DNA from: Syncephalastrum monosporum B8922
Taxonomy: Eukaryota; Mucoromycota; Mucoromycetes; Mucorales; Syncephalastraceae
NCBI GenBank assembly: GCA_000697355.1
Contig: JNEN01000867.1
Span: forward strand, 1 to 64,000
DNA length: 64,000 nt
Direction of reading: 5' to 3'
Below, piece by piece: positions 12,921-23,999 of this stretch. Both the position numbers and the translations under genes were made by a program. Every line of letters starts with the position of its first letter. Position 1 is the stretch's first letter. The notes under the pieces are model-generated. The model ran no database searches and was not told the DNA's origin. It saw only the letters and a program-made list of their open reading frames with translations.

Positions 12921-13417
12921 ATGTCCCCCGCTGCCAACGCTGCTAAGCGCTCGTTCTGGAGCATCTGGTACAAGCCTGAGGTATTCGATTGTTCCCAAAA
13001 CCGAAGAAAATGGTTTTAGTTATGAGGAAAGGAAGTTTTCGTTCTGATCTTTTTTTCTGTTTCCTTCGTGTATAACAGATTATCCCTATCTACGTCACCG
13101 TTGGCGGTGCTTGCGGTCTTGCTGGCTGGTACCTGACCCGTCTTGCTCGGTAATTCGTGATGGAAAAGAAAAGAATTAGATGATATGTGTACTTATCATA
13201 CATATTGGTTTTTCTATTTAGTGGCCCCGAGGTTGTCTGGGACCGCAAGAGCAACCCCTACCCCGTACGTATCAAAATTGTTTTCACTACGATATGTTAT
13301 GATACTGACTTTTTTTTTTAATATGTACAGTGGCAAAACATTGACCAGAACACTCAGGTCAAGCTGATGACGGTCAACCAGAAATTCGACAAGGTCTACT
13401 CCCGTGACCGCCTGTAA
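12921..13417 (+). CDS. NDUFA4/B12D-family small respiratory-chain subunit
   Basis: Single-pass inner-membrane protein of the NDUFA4 (MLRQ) family, first assigned to complex I and now mostly regarded as a cytochrome-c-oxidase-associated subunit. Four short exons, 12921-12980, 13079-13149, 13222-13264 and 13331-13417, join in phase to 86 residues. Visible features: a short N-terminal stretch ending SFWSIWYKPEIIPIY, one hydrophobic segment YVTVGGACGLAGWYLTRLA, then GPEVVWDRKSNPYPW, which is the family signature; the tail is charged. No exon is long enough to stand out as an open frame, so this gene is easily missed. It begins 131 bp after the striatin stop, same strand. Confidence 0.9.
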
Positions 13418-15213
13418 ATGACAAACCTTACCCCCTGGAGAAAATGGGACGTCGCTTTCCTTTTTTGTTTTCGATATTAGAGTTTTCGCCATAAAGACGG
13501 GGCATGCCACCATCTACCCGGCAGCCCTTTATTTTACCTTACAATCCTCGTCAACGATGCTGCATGTCCGTCAATGAGGCTTGGATCGTGTGATGACTTT
13601 GCCAGAATGTCAAACGGCGTATGGTTTCAAAAGTGGTTCATCGGAAAGAGGGCAGTATCTTGGTTGGTTGAGTTTATCGTGGGGCATCTTATGGTTTCAG
13701 TCGTTGCTATTTTGTTCCAGAAGCAAATGATCGTGCTCCCTATGGACAGGAATACAGTTTGAGCAGTGTACTGCGGTATCCTCTGCGGTAAACTTATGTC
13801 CATTTATTTTATCCATGATAGTCCGACCACAGTATCTAGATATTCCATGCCTGCGATCAATCAATTTGCGCTACACATTCTCTGCGGTTTAGTGTGTAGC
13901 ACAACGAGTTTTAACATACGCATGAAACAAATACAATAGACGAGGCATACCAGTATTTGGTACGATATAAAGTAACTTGCCACAAATACAAGCCAAGGCA
14001 CCTGCATATGTCTTTCAGGACTGCATCCATGTTGCACGCGTACATACCGTGCAAGCCTTTATGCACGGTAAACCCACGAAAACCAAATTGCAAGGTGTGG
14101 ATGTATCAACGTATGAGAAAACTGCGTGGCCCTAACTCGATCGTTTGGGCGGGCGGTGGTAATTGAGCTATCGCGGTATCAAATTCTCACTACTCTATGC
14201 GATACGGTTGTAGCGATGATGATAGCTTTGGGAAAATATCCAATTATCGAGTATTCAGGTTATCGAGCGGGCAATGTAGTTTATCGCTTTGCTGTTGGCG
14301 CATTCAAATGGAATGTGAAGCGGCTAGCATTCTCGACAAATTCTGCTTTCTAGTCTCTTCCTTTTTCGCTCTTCTTTTCAGTCAGTCTGTAAAGTATGCT
14401 TCACAGTGAACAAAATACCTCTACGTACAGTATACAGTATTTCATACAGGAATCCGTACTTTTGCTTGCTCAAAAATTATTTTATGTACCGTTACACTGC
14501 ATTCCGGTTGTATCTTATCCAAGTCCAAACTCGCCTAGTCTATAATCTCTCACAGGTCGATCAACCTGAAAGAGTAACGGCGCTGATCGAATTATTGAGT
14601 GAATGAGCTTATTGAAATCTGGAGCTATATCATTAATGCGCATCATACTACTCACAGCCAGCATATTGGCATTTGATTGCAAGCAAACAGGGAAATGCCG
14701 GCTCATATAATTGCGATAATCAAATAGATTTGATAGAAAGAAGATGGACATGGAGAAGTGAAACGACAGTACTATTTTGAAAAGGGTCGCTGCAGATTCA
14801 AACAATAGATGGCTCTATCAATCCCCATTTGACAATAATGTATCAAAGCGTAAACAGGGGTGGTTCCTGCCGTAGTTCTCCTCATAATGCATACGACATG
14901 GCATACCGAATATACGGACGGTGATACAGCACATACAAATTAGATGTAAGCATGCCTGTGTCGCTATTTATATATATCCATTGATAGCATTTCCAGTGAA
15001 TGTATACTATATAGCACAGATTAACGATGCAATGGTCACTGATATACAAGTAAGAAACAAATTGAGACAGCACGCTGCAATATGTGTAAGATCGAAATAT
15101 AAATTCTATTATGCTCAGCAAAGACAAACCTGTTCAGGGTGTCGTTTTCCCCTGCTGACCTCACCTAGGCAGAAATCAGGGAAATAAAAACAGAATAAAG
15201 CAGATGGCAAAGT
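13418..15213. other. Gene-poor stretch; contains most of inverted-duplication copy 1
   Basis: No supported gene. From about 14406 rightwards the sequence is a diverged inverted copy of about 37730-38866 (see the repeat entries); the left part (13418-14405) shows nothing I recognise. Confidence 0.5.
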
Positions 15214-15435
15214 CTATAAGTATCTCGTAAGTTCTCCGTTCTCAAATTCAGTTTTGCAAATTATTCTTACGCGAATTCCCGCTGTACTGCGTTTTGTTGG
15301 AGATTCAGAACCTTGGACCTGCGCAATATTGTCGTTCACAGATGCTGCTTGACCAAACATAGGTGTAGTTGGGCGGCTGAGAGCAGACGACATCACGGTC
15401 GCCAGCAATATGAGGGAAGCAACGATGGAGCGCAT
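15214..15435 (-). CDS. Small secreted protein, 73 residues (duplicated family member 1)
   Basis: Unknown function. A clear secretory signal peptide (MRSIVASLILLATVMSSALS) is followed by a short, mostly polar chain with PTTPMFGQAAS, a dibasic KR (about residue 48) that could be a Kex2 site, and a single cysteine in IICKTEFEN. It is a single-exon gene. The ORF at 37867-38076 is a paralogue: the signal peptide, PTT, GQAA and ICKTE(L/F)EN are conserved while the middle has diverged, which suggests coding constraint on both. A TATA box lies about 130 bp upstream of the ATG. It could be a secreted peptide precursor or a small effector-like protein; I do not recognise a family. Confidence 0.65.
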   Translation of the reverse strand: MRSIVASLILLATVMSSALSRPTTPMFGQAASVNDNIAQVQGSESPTKRSTAGIRVRIICKTEFENGELTRYL

Positions 15436-15563
15436 GCTGGTCTTTGCCAGTCGTAGTGCCAGAAGTGGATAGGTTAAGATAGATTGGTGTTATGGAATTT
15501 CTTTATTGGAGAATATGATTTGATAGTTGATGTCGGTTGCCAAAAGTAAAGAGCAGCCAGCCC

Positions 15564-15571
15564 TATTTATA
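15564..15571 (-). promoter_or_regulatory. TATA box of secreted-protein gene 1
   Basis: Reads CAGTATAAATAGGGCTGG on the minus strand. The same 5' context (TATAAATAG followed by GCTG) stands upstream of the genes starting at 16241 and 37867, so it appears to be a shared core promoter. Confidence 0.6.
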
Positions 15572-15911
15572 CTGTTTCCTATACTACTGTGATCATTAGA
15601 ATTAAGCCCCGTGCATAAGAAAAATTATGCTGAATTTGCTTGCACGCCGGCAGAAACATTCACCCAGGAAGGTTCCATGCATTTTTTGATATACTTGGTT
15701 GATCCAGATATCAGTGTATGGTAGGGACTAACGCATAGGAAGGACCTTAAGCCACGAGAAATGAATTTTCAAAGGGGAACACATACATGTGTGACTTATT
15801 TAACAAACATTTATTATGCACAAATGGCGTCATTACACGAAAAATTGAAGGACATCACTCCATACAATAAATGCCCAAGTGCATAAAGTTATGTAAGTAT
15901 CTCAGCTACTG

Positions 15912-16241
15912 TCAATCCGACGCGCAACCAGGGAACGAGGGGAAAAGGTCGCAAAAACCCGGGATCTCAGAAACATCCGGAATATCTGGGGTGGGCGGAA
16001 CGTCAGGAGCGTCAGGAGCGTCAGGAGCGTCAGACTCTCCTGGATCCTCCGGGTTCTCTGGGTCCTCTGGAGCCTCTGAGTCATCCTGGCGCTTGCTAAG
16101 AGATTCATCAATGCTCTGGAGCTGTGCAAAATCGACACTGCTCGAGGGAACGTCTAGATCGCCAGCAATGGCAGCCGTGGGGGCGCTGAGAGCAGACGAT
16201 GTCAGAGCAACTAGCAAGAAGGCAATAACGGTAAAACGCAT
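15912..16241 (-). CDS. Small secreted acidic Pro/Asp-repeat protein, 109 residues (family member 2)
   Basis: Unknown function. Signal peptide MRFTVIAFLLVALTSSALS, then a pro-like segment ending in a dibasic KR (LSKRQDD, about residue 54), then a very acidic Pro-rich tail with EAPEDPENPEDPG and a tandem DAP/APD tripeptide array encoded by a 9-nt DNA repeat (16001-16030), and a C-terminal end with two cysteines (GFCDLFPSFPGC). The start is the ATG immediately before the signal peptide; the longer upstream frame is not needed. Signal-peptide sequence, the AQ.Q...S..KR segment and the TATA context resemble those of the genes at 15214 and 37867, so I place it in the same family. The KR site suggests processing into a mature acidic peptide, which is inference. 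Confidence 0.65.
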   Translation of the reverse strand: MRFTVIAFLLVALTSSALSAPTAAIAGDLDVPSSSVDFAQLQSIDESLSKRQDDSEAPEDPENPEDPGESDAPDAPDAPDVPPTPDIPDVSEIPGFCDLFPSFPGCASD

Positions 16242-16345
16242 TTTAATCGTATCGCTGTAAAGCCTTGAATATATAGGAAAGGGAGGATGAAATCTGGTAT
16301 TGGGGAATATGAGATGATAGCTATTGACATCCATGGCTGCAGCTC

Positions 16346-16353
16346 TATTTATA
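16346..16353 (-). promoter_or_regulatory. TATA box of secreted-protein gene 2
   Basis: Minus strand reads ACAGTATAAATAGAGCTGC, about 105 bp upstream of the ATG at 16241 and nearly the same as the element at 15564. Confidence 0.6.
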
Positions 16354-18515
16354 CTGTCTTTCTATCATGTTGGTCGCAATAGAATTTGATACTATCCGTA
16401 AAAGAATGAAAACAAAATCGGTTTCTCTGTGGTGTGTATGCCGATATATGCCGGAAGTTGAAAGTTGCCATGCGTTCCTGTTGAGCTATATCATCAAGAT
16501 CTTACGTACATTGAAGTTACAATTTGCTGATATTTATTTGTACAAACCATATATATGCTTGATGTAAAAGACAGAATGACTAAGTTGGAGGTCTACAAAA
16601 CGAGCAAGATTAGTACAAAGTCATCAGACGCTCGTGGTGTCAGGTATAAAAAAACAACCCTACGAATTTGGGTAGAGTGCATATGATATCATGTTACCGC
16701 ACGATGGGTCCTGGTAATCAAGCAAAATATCATGCACAACGAGTCCGGCTACAAAAGTTGGATAAGTGTGCGTAAGGTTGCATCAACGCCCGTGTCAACG
16801 AGATCGTAGGAATTTTGTAAACATGGCAGGCGTTCGACCTAATGATAAGCATTATGAGCATAGTGTTATTATGCCTTTGAGGTAATAAGACGCAATTGTT
16901 ACATTTGTCTGTAGCATTTAACTGCAGAACTATATCCTTCTGTGATCATCTTCACAGACACTTTTCCTTCAAACGATTACAAGGAGTTCATTAAAAATAG
17001 CTTTTACTACGAAACCAGTACGATAAATATGCTTTGATTTCATGGTGAAGTAATTCACGAGTGACTGGATGTGTTGGATCACAACCTAACTGGTGGGCTA
17101 ATACCCATAGCTTGTCTTTAACCCGTTGCCGGATCTTCTGCTGCAGAATCAAGCGTTTCCCCTGCTTCCGTTGACATTGATATGTCATGTTGCAAATTTG
17201 GCCCATTGCATGATGCGTCAGTATTTGAATTGTCGGTTGATTTCCGTGTGAAACATACTTCGGGCTCGAAAAGCTCAGAGAATATTACAGGTGTGCCTCG
17301 TACTGTCATTTTGCTTGTCAAGGTAGCTTTGAATACCAATATTTATAGCCCTGACCAATCGCATCGACATATAAGTGAAAGAAAGGAACACGATGTCCGT
17401 ATGGGTAGCCTCTGTGATGTGAAAGTATTGTTTGTCTCTTTGATTTGTTGGTGTAAAACAGGTCCGCGGACACAAATTTATAATCAATGCAGCGTCCTTG
17501 ATCTTTATAAATTAAAAGAAGGTCGGGCCAGTCAATATCTTATATTTATGCCCTCTCAAAATCCGAGTGAAGGAGCGGAGACGAGTCTGATGGGGGAACC
17601 TGTCCTCACCAGCGATGATGCACGTGTATGTCATTTCAAACCAGTAAAGCTGATGATGAGCCTGGACTTTTATCGAAACTAGACGATCCTTATTAGTTAA
17701 AAGGCATAGCAATGGTCCTTTAGCAATGGTATATGAGTAGATATTCGCTTTCTAAAGTAGGAGCCAGAGCGACTTGTAAGCCAATGGCGATTGCTACAGT
17801 GTCCTGTCAGAAACGAGTGCCCTGCAGGGAGATCCAAAATATCTGATGTGCATACTGGAACAGAGCAGAAAATGTAGTACTCGCCGCTAATAGATCTTAA
17901 AGTATAGTTCCTGCCTAGTTTTTTACAAAGACTTGCAGAATAGGAGTACCTATGGTATACATAATACATTACACCGATGGTAAAGTGTCACGCTCAATGC
18001 GCGCTATTGCTACTCCTGCTATCCACATCATTTATATATATGCGTTGTATGCATTGGCTGGTACTGAAGTAGTCACGCAGACTAAGTCTCTAATTATGCC
18101 TCTTTACATTATTTCCGTGGACAAACGCTTGCGCCCCAATCGCCTCTACGCTGTTCACAGAATTGGATCTTTTCGTGCAGTTAGTCAAATGGGTGAAGCT
18201 ATCGACAGAATGCCCAAGCCTGCCAGACACCTCGCCGGTGTCGTCACCGTTATCAATTTTGATGGTGCGATTCCATGCGCCTAGGTGCAGTCATGTATAA
18301 GTATTTAATTTTGAAATCCTGTTACAGTATGAAAATCACGGCTTGCACCATCGTCCCGTATAAATGCTCAGACGTTCCAATAATCACCACTTAGCCCGAA
18401 GTAACAAATTTCAGAAATTAACGAATATTAGGATCTATTTGAAAGTAAAAAACGGACATATAGATCTAACTAGTAGGGCATACGAGATAGCCCTAAGTAA
18501 ATAAAGGGGACAAAT
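16354..18515. other. Gene-poor stretch with unassigned open frames
   Basis: Two open frames are noteworthy but unsupported: 17182-17682 (+), 166 residues, and 17952-18284 (+), 110 residues with a basic end. Neither matches a family I know and neither has clear splice or promoter context. On the minus strand at 16991-17206 there is a basic frame with KIRQRVKDKLW that could be a decayed coding fragment. Confidence 0.35.
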
Positions 18516-18830
18516 TTATTCCCACTCGTCGTGGCGGTCTTCGTCGTGGTGACGGTAGCCGTGACGGTAGCCGTGGTGGTAGTCCTTCTCAATGGCAGAG
18601 TTGGCCTGCTTCTGCGAGTTGTCGTTGAGGAGACCATTGGCAGCGACGTTGTTCAGCTATGCGCAATGAAAAGACATTTAGCATCTGTCACATGTCTTGG
18701 AGATATCGGGTATATAACTTACGAGACCGTCGGTGTCGCCAACGTTGGTGTTGGAACCATCAACGCCGGTGTCGGCAAAGGCAGCGGTAGCAAAGACGGC
18801 GGCGAAAAGAAGAGCGAAAGAGATCTGCAT
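18516..18830 (-). CDS. Small secreted His-rich protein, 82 residues, two exons
   Basis: Unknown function. Exons 18830-18723 and 18656-18516 join in phase 0 with GTAAGT and TAG splice sites. The product has a signal peptide (MQISFALLFAAVFATAAFA), a short Asn/Gly/Asp-rich segment (NTNVGDTDGL), an amphipathic stretch LNNVAANGLLND, and a His/Tyr/Arg-rich C-terminus with the near-repeat HHGYRHGYRHH followed by acidic DEDRHDEWE. No cysteines. The histidine cluster suggests metal binding in the wall or outside the cell, but that is inference. A TATATA lies about 65 bp upstream of the ATG and the codon use is GC-ending, as in well-expressed genes of this window. Confidence 0.75.
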
Positions 18831-18894
18831 GATTGATTTGCTTGATTGAAGACTTGAGTGGATATCGATCGGAAAGTCGTTTGTCTTCGACCCT

Positions 18895-18900
18895 TATATA
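18895..18900 (-). promoter_or_regulatory. TATA-like element of the His-rich secreted-protein gene
   Basis: Minus strand reads GTATATAAGGGTCG about 65 bp upstream of the ATG at 18830. Confidence 0.45.
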
Positions 18901-21900
18901 CGATTTCTCTGTCCGGACGATGGTAAGTCGGGGCATCGAATTGAGCCATGAAAACAAATTCGATAAGTCCAAATGAGTGATGATTCACTTCTGAAAAAAA
19001 TTGCGTTCGAAGGCCTGTCATGCTTGCACCACGCGGTTTCTGTTATGTATTGTATGGTCACAATGTCTGATTTGTTTTTTTTTTTTTTTTCAATGTAACC
19101 CCTTCCTGCCCCTGTCCACGCGGCGAAAAAAATTTCTGCATTTCACCGCTTTTGTTGGTCAACAAATCACTTTTCAGAGCGCATCCAACAACAGACACAT
19201 ATGGAGCTGACATTTTTCTTTGTGGTCCTACTGCAAGTGGTCATATCTTTTGCAAACAACTTTTGTGATCGAGTTGCCTGCTAAGGCTATGGCTCGCTTC
19301 AGGTTGGTGACGATAAAATTTTTGATGCGCATGCTGTTGTGGGTCGCAAACAGGAGAAACGATAAGACGCGTAGGTATGACAGGATCCTCTGGAATCACA
19401 GTATTCTAGATATGCGCGTGATTAGTAAAAAAAAAGGGCTTCCAGTGTGGGTTTGAGCGATGCAGAAAAAATAAAATATTACTGCTTTAGGCAGAAGATG
19501 ATAAGCAGGGAAAAAGCTACATACACGCTCGCTTAGCCATTGATGCTGTGAGCTGATTTTCTATAATTGAACAAATGGGATATGTGTCGGTATCAAACTT
19601 CTCATAAGTATTGACTTTTACAGAAAGTAAATTAAAAAGATGCACAGAATTGAAGATCAAGGCGGATCTGTTTACGGTAACCGTAGGAATATACCCCTCG
19701 GCATATGCAGGTTTCTGCAGGCATTCTGCATAGCAGAACATGGCTCCCATCACAAAATTGCTCAGGCTGCTTTGACCTTTCCATAGATTACCGAATTCTC
19801 CTTTTGCTTATCCCGATCATATTTACCGAGGCCATTGGTTTGCATGTCCCTCCGTACCTGAACGCAAATCACTCCTGACAGAACGAATTATGCAGTTACA
19901 ATTTGCGGCATTGTCACGGACCAAGGAGTGGATAACCTCACAAAGCTCACGTCCTTGTACACAGATATTCATTACGTCTTTGCGAATTTTTACCTTGCCA
20001 TTTTGACAGTGGATTATACTAGTTTGAAAAAATAGCACGTATGTCAATTCGTGTTCCGCACAAATCAGGGACTAAACATATCGGCAAAAGAGCAACAAAT
20101 CGAACAGCCGGCAGAGATGCGAGATATCAGTAGAGTCCCATAACATGTTAGCTTAAAATGTCAGCTTATTCTAGAATGGAGTAATCGTAATATTTACTAC
20201 CTGACACGAAAAGTACGCGTGTAGATTTTTCTTCGTACCTGAATTGCACAGCTGCAGTTTCACTAATTAAGTTCAGCAAAGGCAAATCGTAGATGAGCAG
20301 CGCATCATTGTAATGCATAAGTCGCACTCATTCGTGCCGAAATTACTCGTACGTACATGTATCAAGCAAAATATATGCACAAGTATATGCATATAGAAGC
20401 CGGTAGCGCGTGCTTAAAATTAAAACGTACACTAAATGAAGTTTTAATAATGGACAAAAAAGAATGAAATCTGTTGGGTAAAGGGTAGAAAGTACACAAA
20501 AGTCATGGCTATACCCGCTCCTCATGGATACAAGGGTGTGGCCTGTGCATCGGGATTTCTCCCACGTATTTCACTGAGCGCGCGTGAATACGCGCTGTTC
20601 CCTACCAGATGGCGCCACCGCCAAAAACGGCACTAGTATATCAAATGAATAGCAATATGAACAGATAGAGTGCATCGCAAAGCATACGCATGCCGCTGAA
20701 CCAATTTTCTGCGCAATTAGGTCATAAGGATTCTCCCAAGAATTGGATGAGAGCTGCCCGACAAGACAAAAATATTAAGAGGGCTTTGCAAGATGAATGC
20801 TTAAAGTGGAGAAGTTGTCAATATAGCTCCTTAAGTATCAAGTGAGAGGTCATTATTGCAGTTGATGTGCGTGGGCCTTATTACGACTCTTCTTGTCGCG
20901 TCCTATAATCTAAGTCCCGCTCAAAAGGTAACGCATGTCTTCTACCATGCGACTTGCGGTTTTGCAGACCGTGGACACTTGCTTTTTGCACTGTATTCCT
21001 TATCCTCATGGAATGGGGATGCTGTCTCAAATGTAAAGTACATTATAAAGATATAAAAGTCGATCTGAGATGCTCCTCAGAGCCAGGCTATCATACTATC
21101 ATCTACGAAAGTAAAGCTAGATTCCACAGAACCTTTATTTGCTGCCACCTGTTTCAGCCGCCCATATTCACTAAAAAATTTGATTGGCCGAAAGACTTTG
21201 GGTTGTGTCTCTCGGCGCATGATTCACAAACACTAATGGATCGATTTTCAGTGCCTGGACAGTCGTCGATCACCAAGATGACTCAAACACCAAAAGACAA
21301 CTTCTAGTTGAATCACAGTCTCGATACCGCTCTTCTTTGGTATGCCCATTGTTCAAATAAATTTTAGTAAATCATGGGCTTTGGTCGTGAGGGCGTTTGC
21401 CTTCTACTCTATGAAAGGGGGCTGATCTCTGATTTTGAACGTCATCGGAATGTGTCCCTGAAGTTCGCACTGGTTTCTTTCTTTGTGCACTCAATTAAAA
21501 GGCTGGGTGAGGCCATTATTTCAAATATAATATACCACCTATTGGGCCTGTTGTTCCTATGAAAATAGAGATTTGGAGCCAGTCTACCCCCTATGAAAAT
21601 GTTGCCCATGGAGGTCCATTCCATTGCCCTCATCAGATCTGTTGTAACGTATCTTATATATTACTCGTATTTTTTTAAGGCAGTAATAGATGTGTATCTA
21701 ATCGCACTTATGCAATTTTATGCAGAGAGGGCTTTACCCCAATGTTTTCCTGTGTTGAGAGCGAGGAAATAACTATGCCTTACGACTGCTCTAATATGTA
21801 TGTGTGCTTATGAGGCTTTGAATGCTGAGCTCTAGAGTGACGTGTGAACTCACTGCTGAAGTTTATTTGTCAAGATATACATATACCGCTGTTTCGAGCC

Positions 21901-22373
21901 TAATGGTGGCCATAGAGGCACATGAAAGACTCCCTCTATCTTTTGGTCTTCTCTTTCAATATAGACTACTGTCACATATTCCGTCATACCATCATACTAG
22001 CGATATATGATTTATCCATAGTTGTACCTTCTGCTAATCACTCTGTTTGATAGTATAGTATTCTTCTTCTATAGCATATAAGCGCACAAGCAGTTTCAGC
22101 GTTCGCAAGTAGGAAAAAGATGATGCGAGTCAGGCAGAGCGCCTTCGAGGTTTTTCAGTTAATGTTAACTCACAGTAAGCTGGACATCAACGATACAATT
22201 CTATGACAATGGAACCTACTTATTGGTTTGGATCTGCAGCAATGAAGACACGGGTATCAAATCTATGTAAGCAATCTGCTAATGTGATTATATCTATCTA
22301 ACCTGGGCTCGTAATTCGATTCTCATCTTCTGGAATATGATCTATGCAACTACCTGAAAGCTGTATTCTCATT
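18901..22373. other. Gene-poor stretch, nothing assigned
   Basis: About 3.5 kb with many stops in all frames. Weak candidates are 19823-20047 (-), which reads like part of a protein (GKVKIRKDVMNICVQ), and 20954-21307 (+), which begins with a hydrophobic leader. No homology recognised; probably eroded accessory DNA. Confidence 0.4.
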
Positions 22374-22848
22374 CGATACCGTGGACGACCCCATGGCCTT
22401 TTCATGTAACGCTTCGAAAGCGTCAGACATAACTTTAGATTCGGACATGGCGATTACCATAGGCTTTCTGTCGTGCGAAGTCTGCTCTACACGTGCTTCA
22501 CATGTACGATGATGTTGAGCTTTGACTTCTCTGCCCGCGTACAGGTTTATAACTAGATTGCAGAACATTCGCGCCCCTGTCTGGGTTATGTTTCTGGCAC
22601 TGTTGTAGTAGACAAAGGACAGAGTGAAGAGGAAAGGCCCAAAGGTACGCGTAAATCATTTGTAGATGTATTACGTAACCTGCAATCTGGTGACCATCTT
22701 GTACCTGGAGGAAATCCTGTATATTTCTGGAGCAATTTAGTGCCTTATTTCCTACGGTGGTTCTCCCTAGTCTGTCATCAGTTGATCAGCCTTGCAGCCT
22801 ATTGCTCAAGGTACCCAGCGTTCACAAAAACAATAGAGCTTAGGTAAG
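22374..22848 (+). pseudogene. Decayed coding fragment of unknown family
   Basis: In the plus direction the translation looks coding but is broken by stops: one piece carries SDMAITIGFLSCEVC and ends in a stop near 22511; a second piece, open from about 22553 to 22850 without an initiating ATG, contains GYVSGTVVVDKGQ, LQSGDHLVPGGNPVYFWSN and YFLRWFSLVCHQLI, ending near a GTAAGC donor. The amino-acid texture (Trp, Gly, Pro spacing) is unlike random shadow frames. It may be an eroded transposon or family gene; I cannot name it. Confidence 0.4.
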
Positions 22849-22954
22849 CTCAACATTGAAAGCGCTCTGACATATAGAGTAGATTACACTGAGGCTATCG
22901 TATGATTTAAATCCTATCTGTGCATGACATATTATTTATATAACTAGCCTACGA

Positions 22955-23990
22955 ACTTTCGTTCCGAAATCAGTTCTCGTGGACTACACTTCACTTCTTC
23001 TACATACCAGCTACCGGGGCCGGGGTCGTCGACGCGCGCTCACGGCGCGCTGCCGCCGCCTCACCTGAAGCTGAATACACGTTTGAGTCACAGTGACACA
23101 TTACCCAGTTGCAAAACACTTACCGGTGGGCGGGGAGCAGACATTCGGCGCGATGGCGATGTCTATGAGGGTAGTTGCAACGGTGGTCCCGGCCACCGAC
23201 AGCCGGCTAGTGGGTCGCAAAACGGGAAGAAGGAGAGAGGGAGAGCAAGCGGAGAGGAAGAGACGCAAAGGGAGAACGAGGAAGGAGCGGAACTGAAACG
23301 TGTGTTAATGTCTCATTTTCAATGCATAGACCTGAATCTGTTTCTCTTACGGGCAGAGGAAAAAGCGGAAAAAAAACCTCTGATTTTGATAAAGCAAGCG
23401 GAGAGAAGGTGGAAGAGGCACGAACGGAGAAGAAGACAGGAGGAGAAGCGAGGAAGAGGACTGCAAGCTAAGTATACATTCAGAAGGAGATTAGTGTTGT
23501 CCAAGACCATGTACTCTTGACGCGACAACTTACTTTCATGCACACCGGTGCAGTTGGGGGCGAGCAACCGGTGGCAGAGGGACTTGGGAGAACGCAGTGG
23601 TCTATGTTGCACTTCTTATTAGTTTATACTTGTAACCAAAATCCTTTTGTATATACTTGCCAGCAGGATGACTTGACCAAAGTAAAGAAGAAGAAGAAAA
23701 GTAGACGTGGGAGAAAATAGTCTTCTTTTTCTATGAAACAGACTCGCATCAATGAACTTTCATGCGATAACATGAAGGGCGTCTGCCAATGGAATAAAAA
23801 CGCAGGAAAAAAGACCTTGACAGGTATTGACGTCAGGTATCTTTCGCGTTTCAGAGGATTCATTGGCCTATTTTGCTATCACGCGGTTCACCTTTACCGA
23901 AGGACACAGGAAAAAAGACCTTCATGAAGACTGACGTCAGGTACCGTTCACGTTCCAAAGTGGTCTACTTTGCCAGACACCCTGTCCGGG
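22955..23990 (-). repeat. Dispersed repeat, copy A (partner copy B at about 48535-49615, inverted)
   Basis: About 1.03 kb, roughly 80-85 percent identical to copy B in opposite orientation. Read on the minus strand it starts with promoter-like material (CCAAT-type boxes and two perfect TGACGTCA palindromes at 23828-23835 and 23932-23939), continues through a leader, and contains three splice-donor-like GTAAG sites that are preserved in copy B (CATGAAA|GTAAGT, GCCC|GTAAG, CCCACCG|GTAAGT). The end at about 22955 has CTAGCCTACGAA as in copy B. In copy B the same unit stands directly upstream of the PD-(D/E)XK-like gene, so this unit looks like the 5' region of a gene family. Confidence 0.75.
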
Positions 23991-23999
23991 AATTGAACC

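Larger units (their letters stand above)
14406..15600 (-). repeat. Inverted segmental duplication, copy 1 (partner at about 37728-38870)
   Basis: Reading this segment on the minus strand gives the promoter, the small secreted-protein ORF and about 800 bp of 3' flank in the same order as 37728-38870 on the plus strand. Matching landmarks are the TATA box with ATAAATAGGGCTG, CTCCAATAA, the ORF, then AGCCATTGCATCGTTAA-like, GTATGCAT, TTGATTATCGCAAT and CTTATCCAAGTCC blocks. Identity looks roughly 70-80 percent with indels, so the event is old. Confidence 0.8.

Noticed and set aside
23083..23520. Basic/acidic protein-coding gene inside repeat A
   Set aside because: The matching frame in copy B is shortened by a frameshift after KKPL; low complexity and better conservation of splice-like sites on the other strand argue against a protein.
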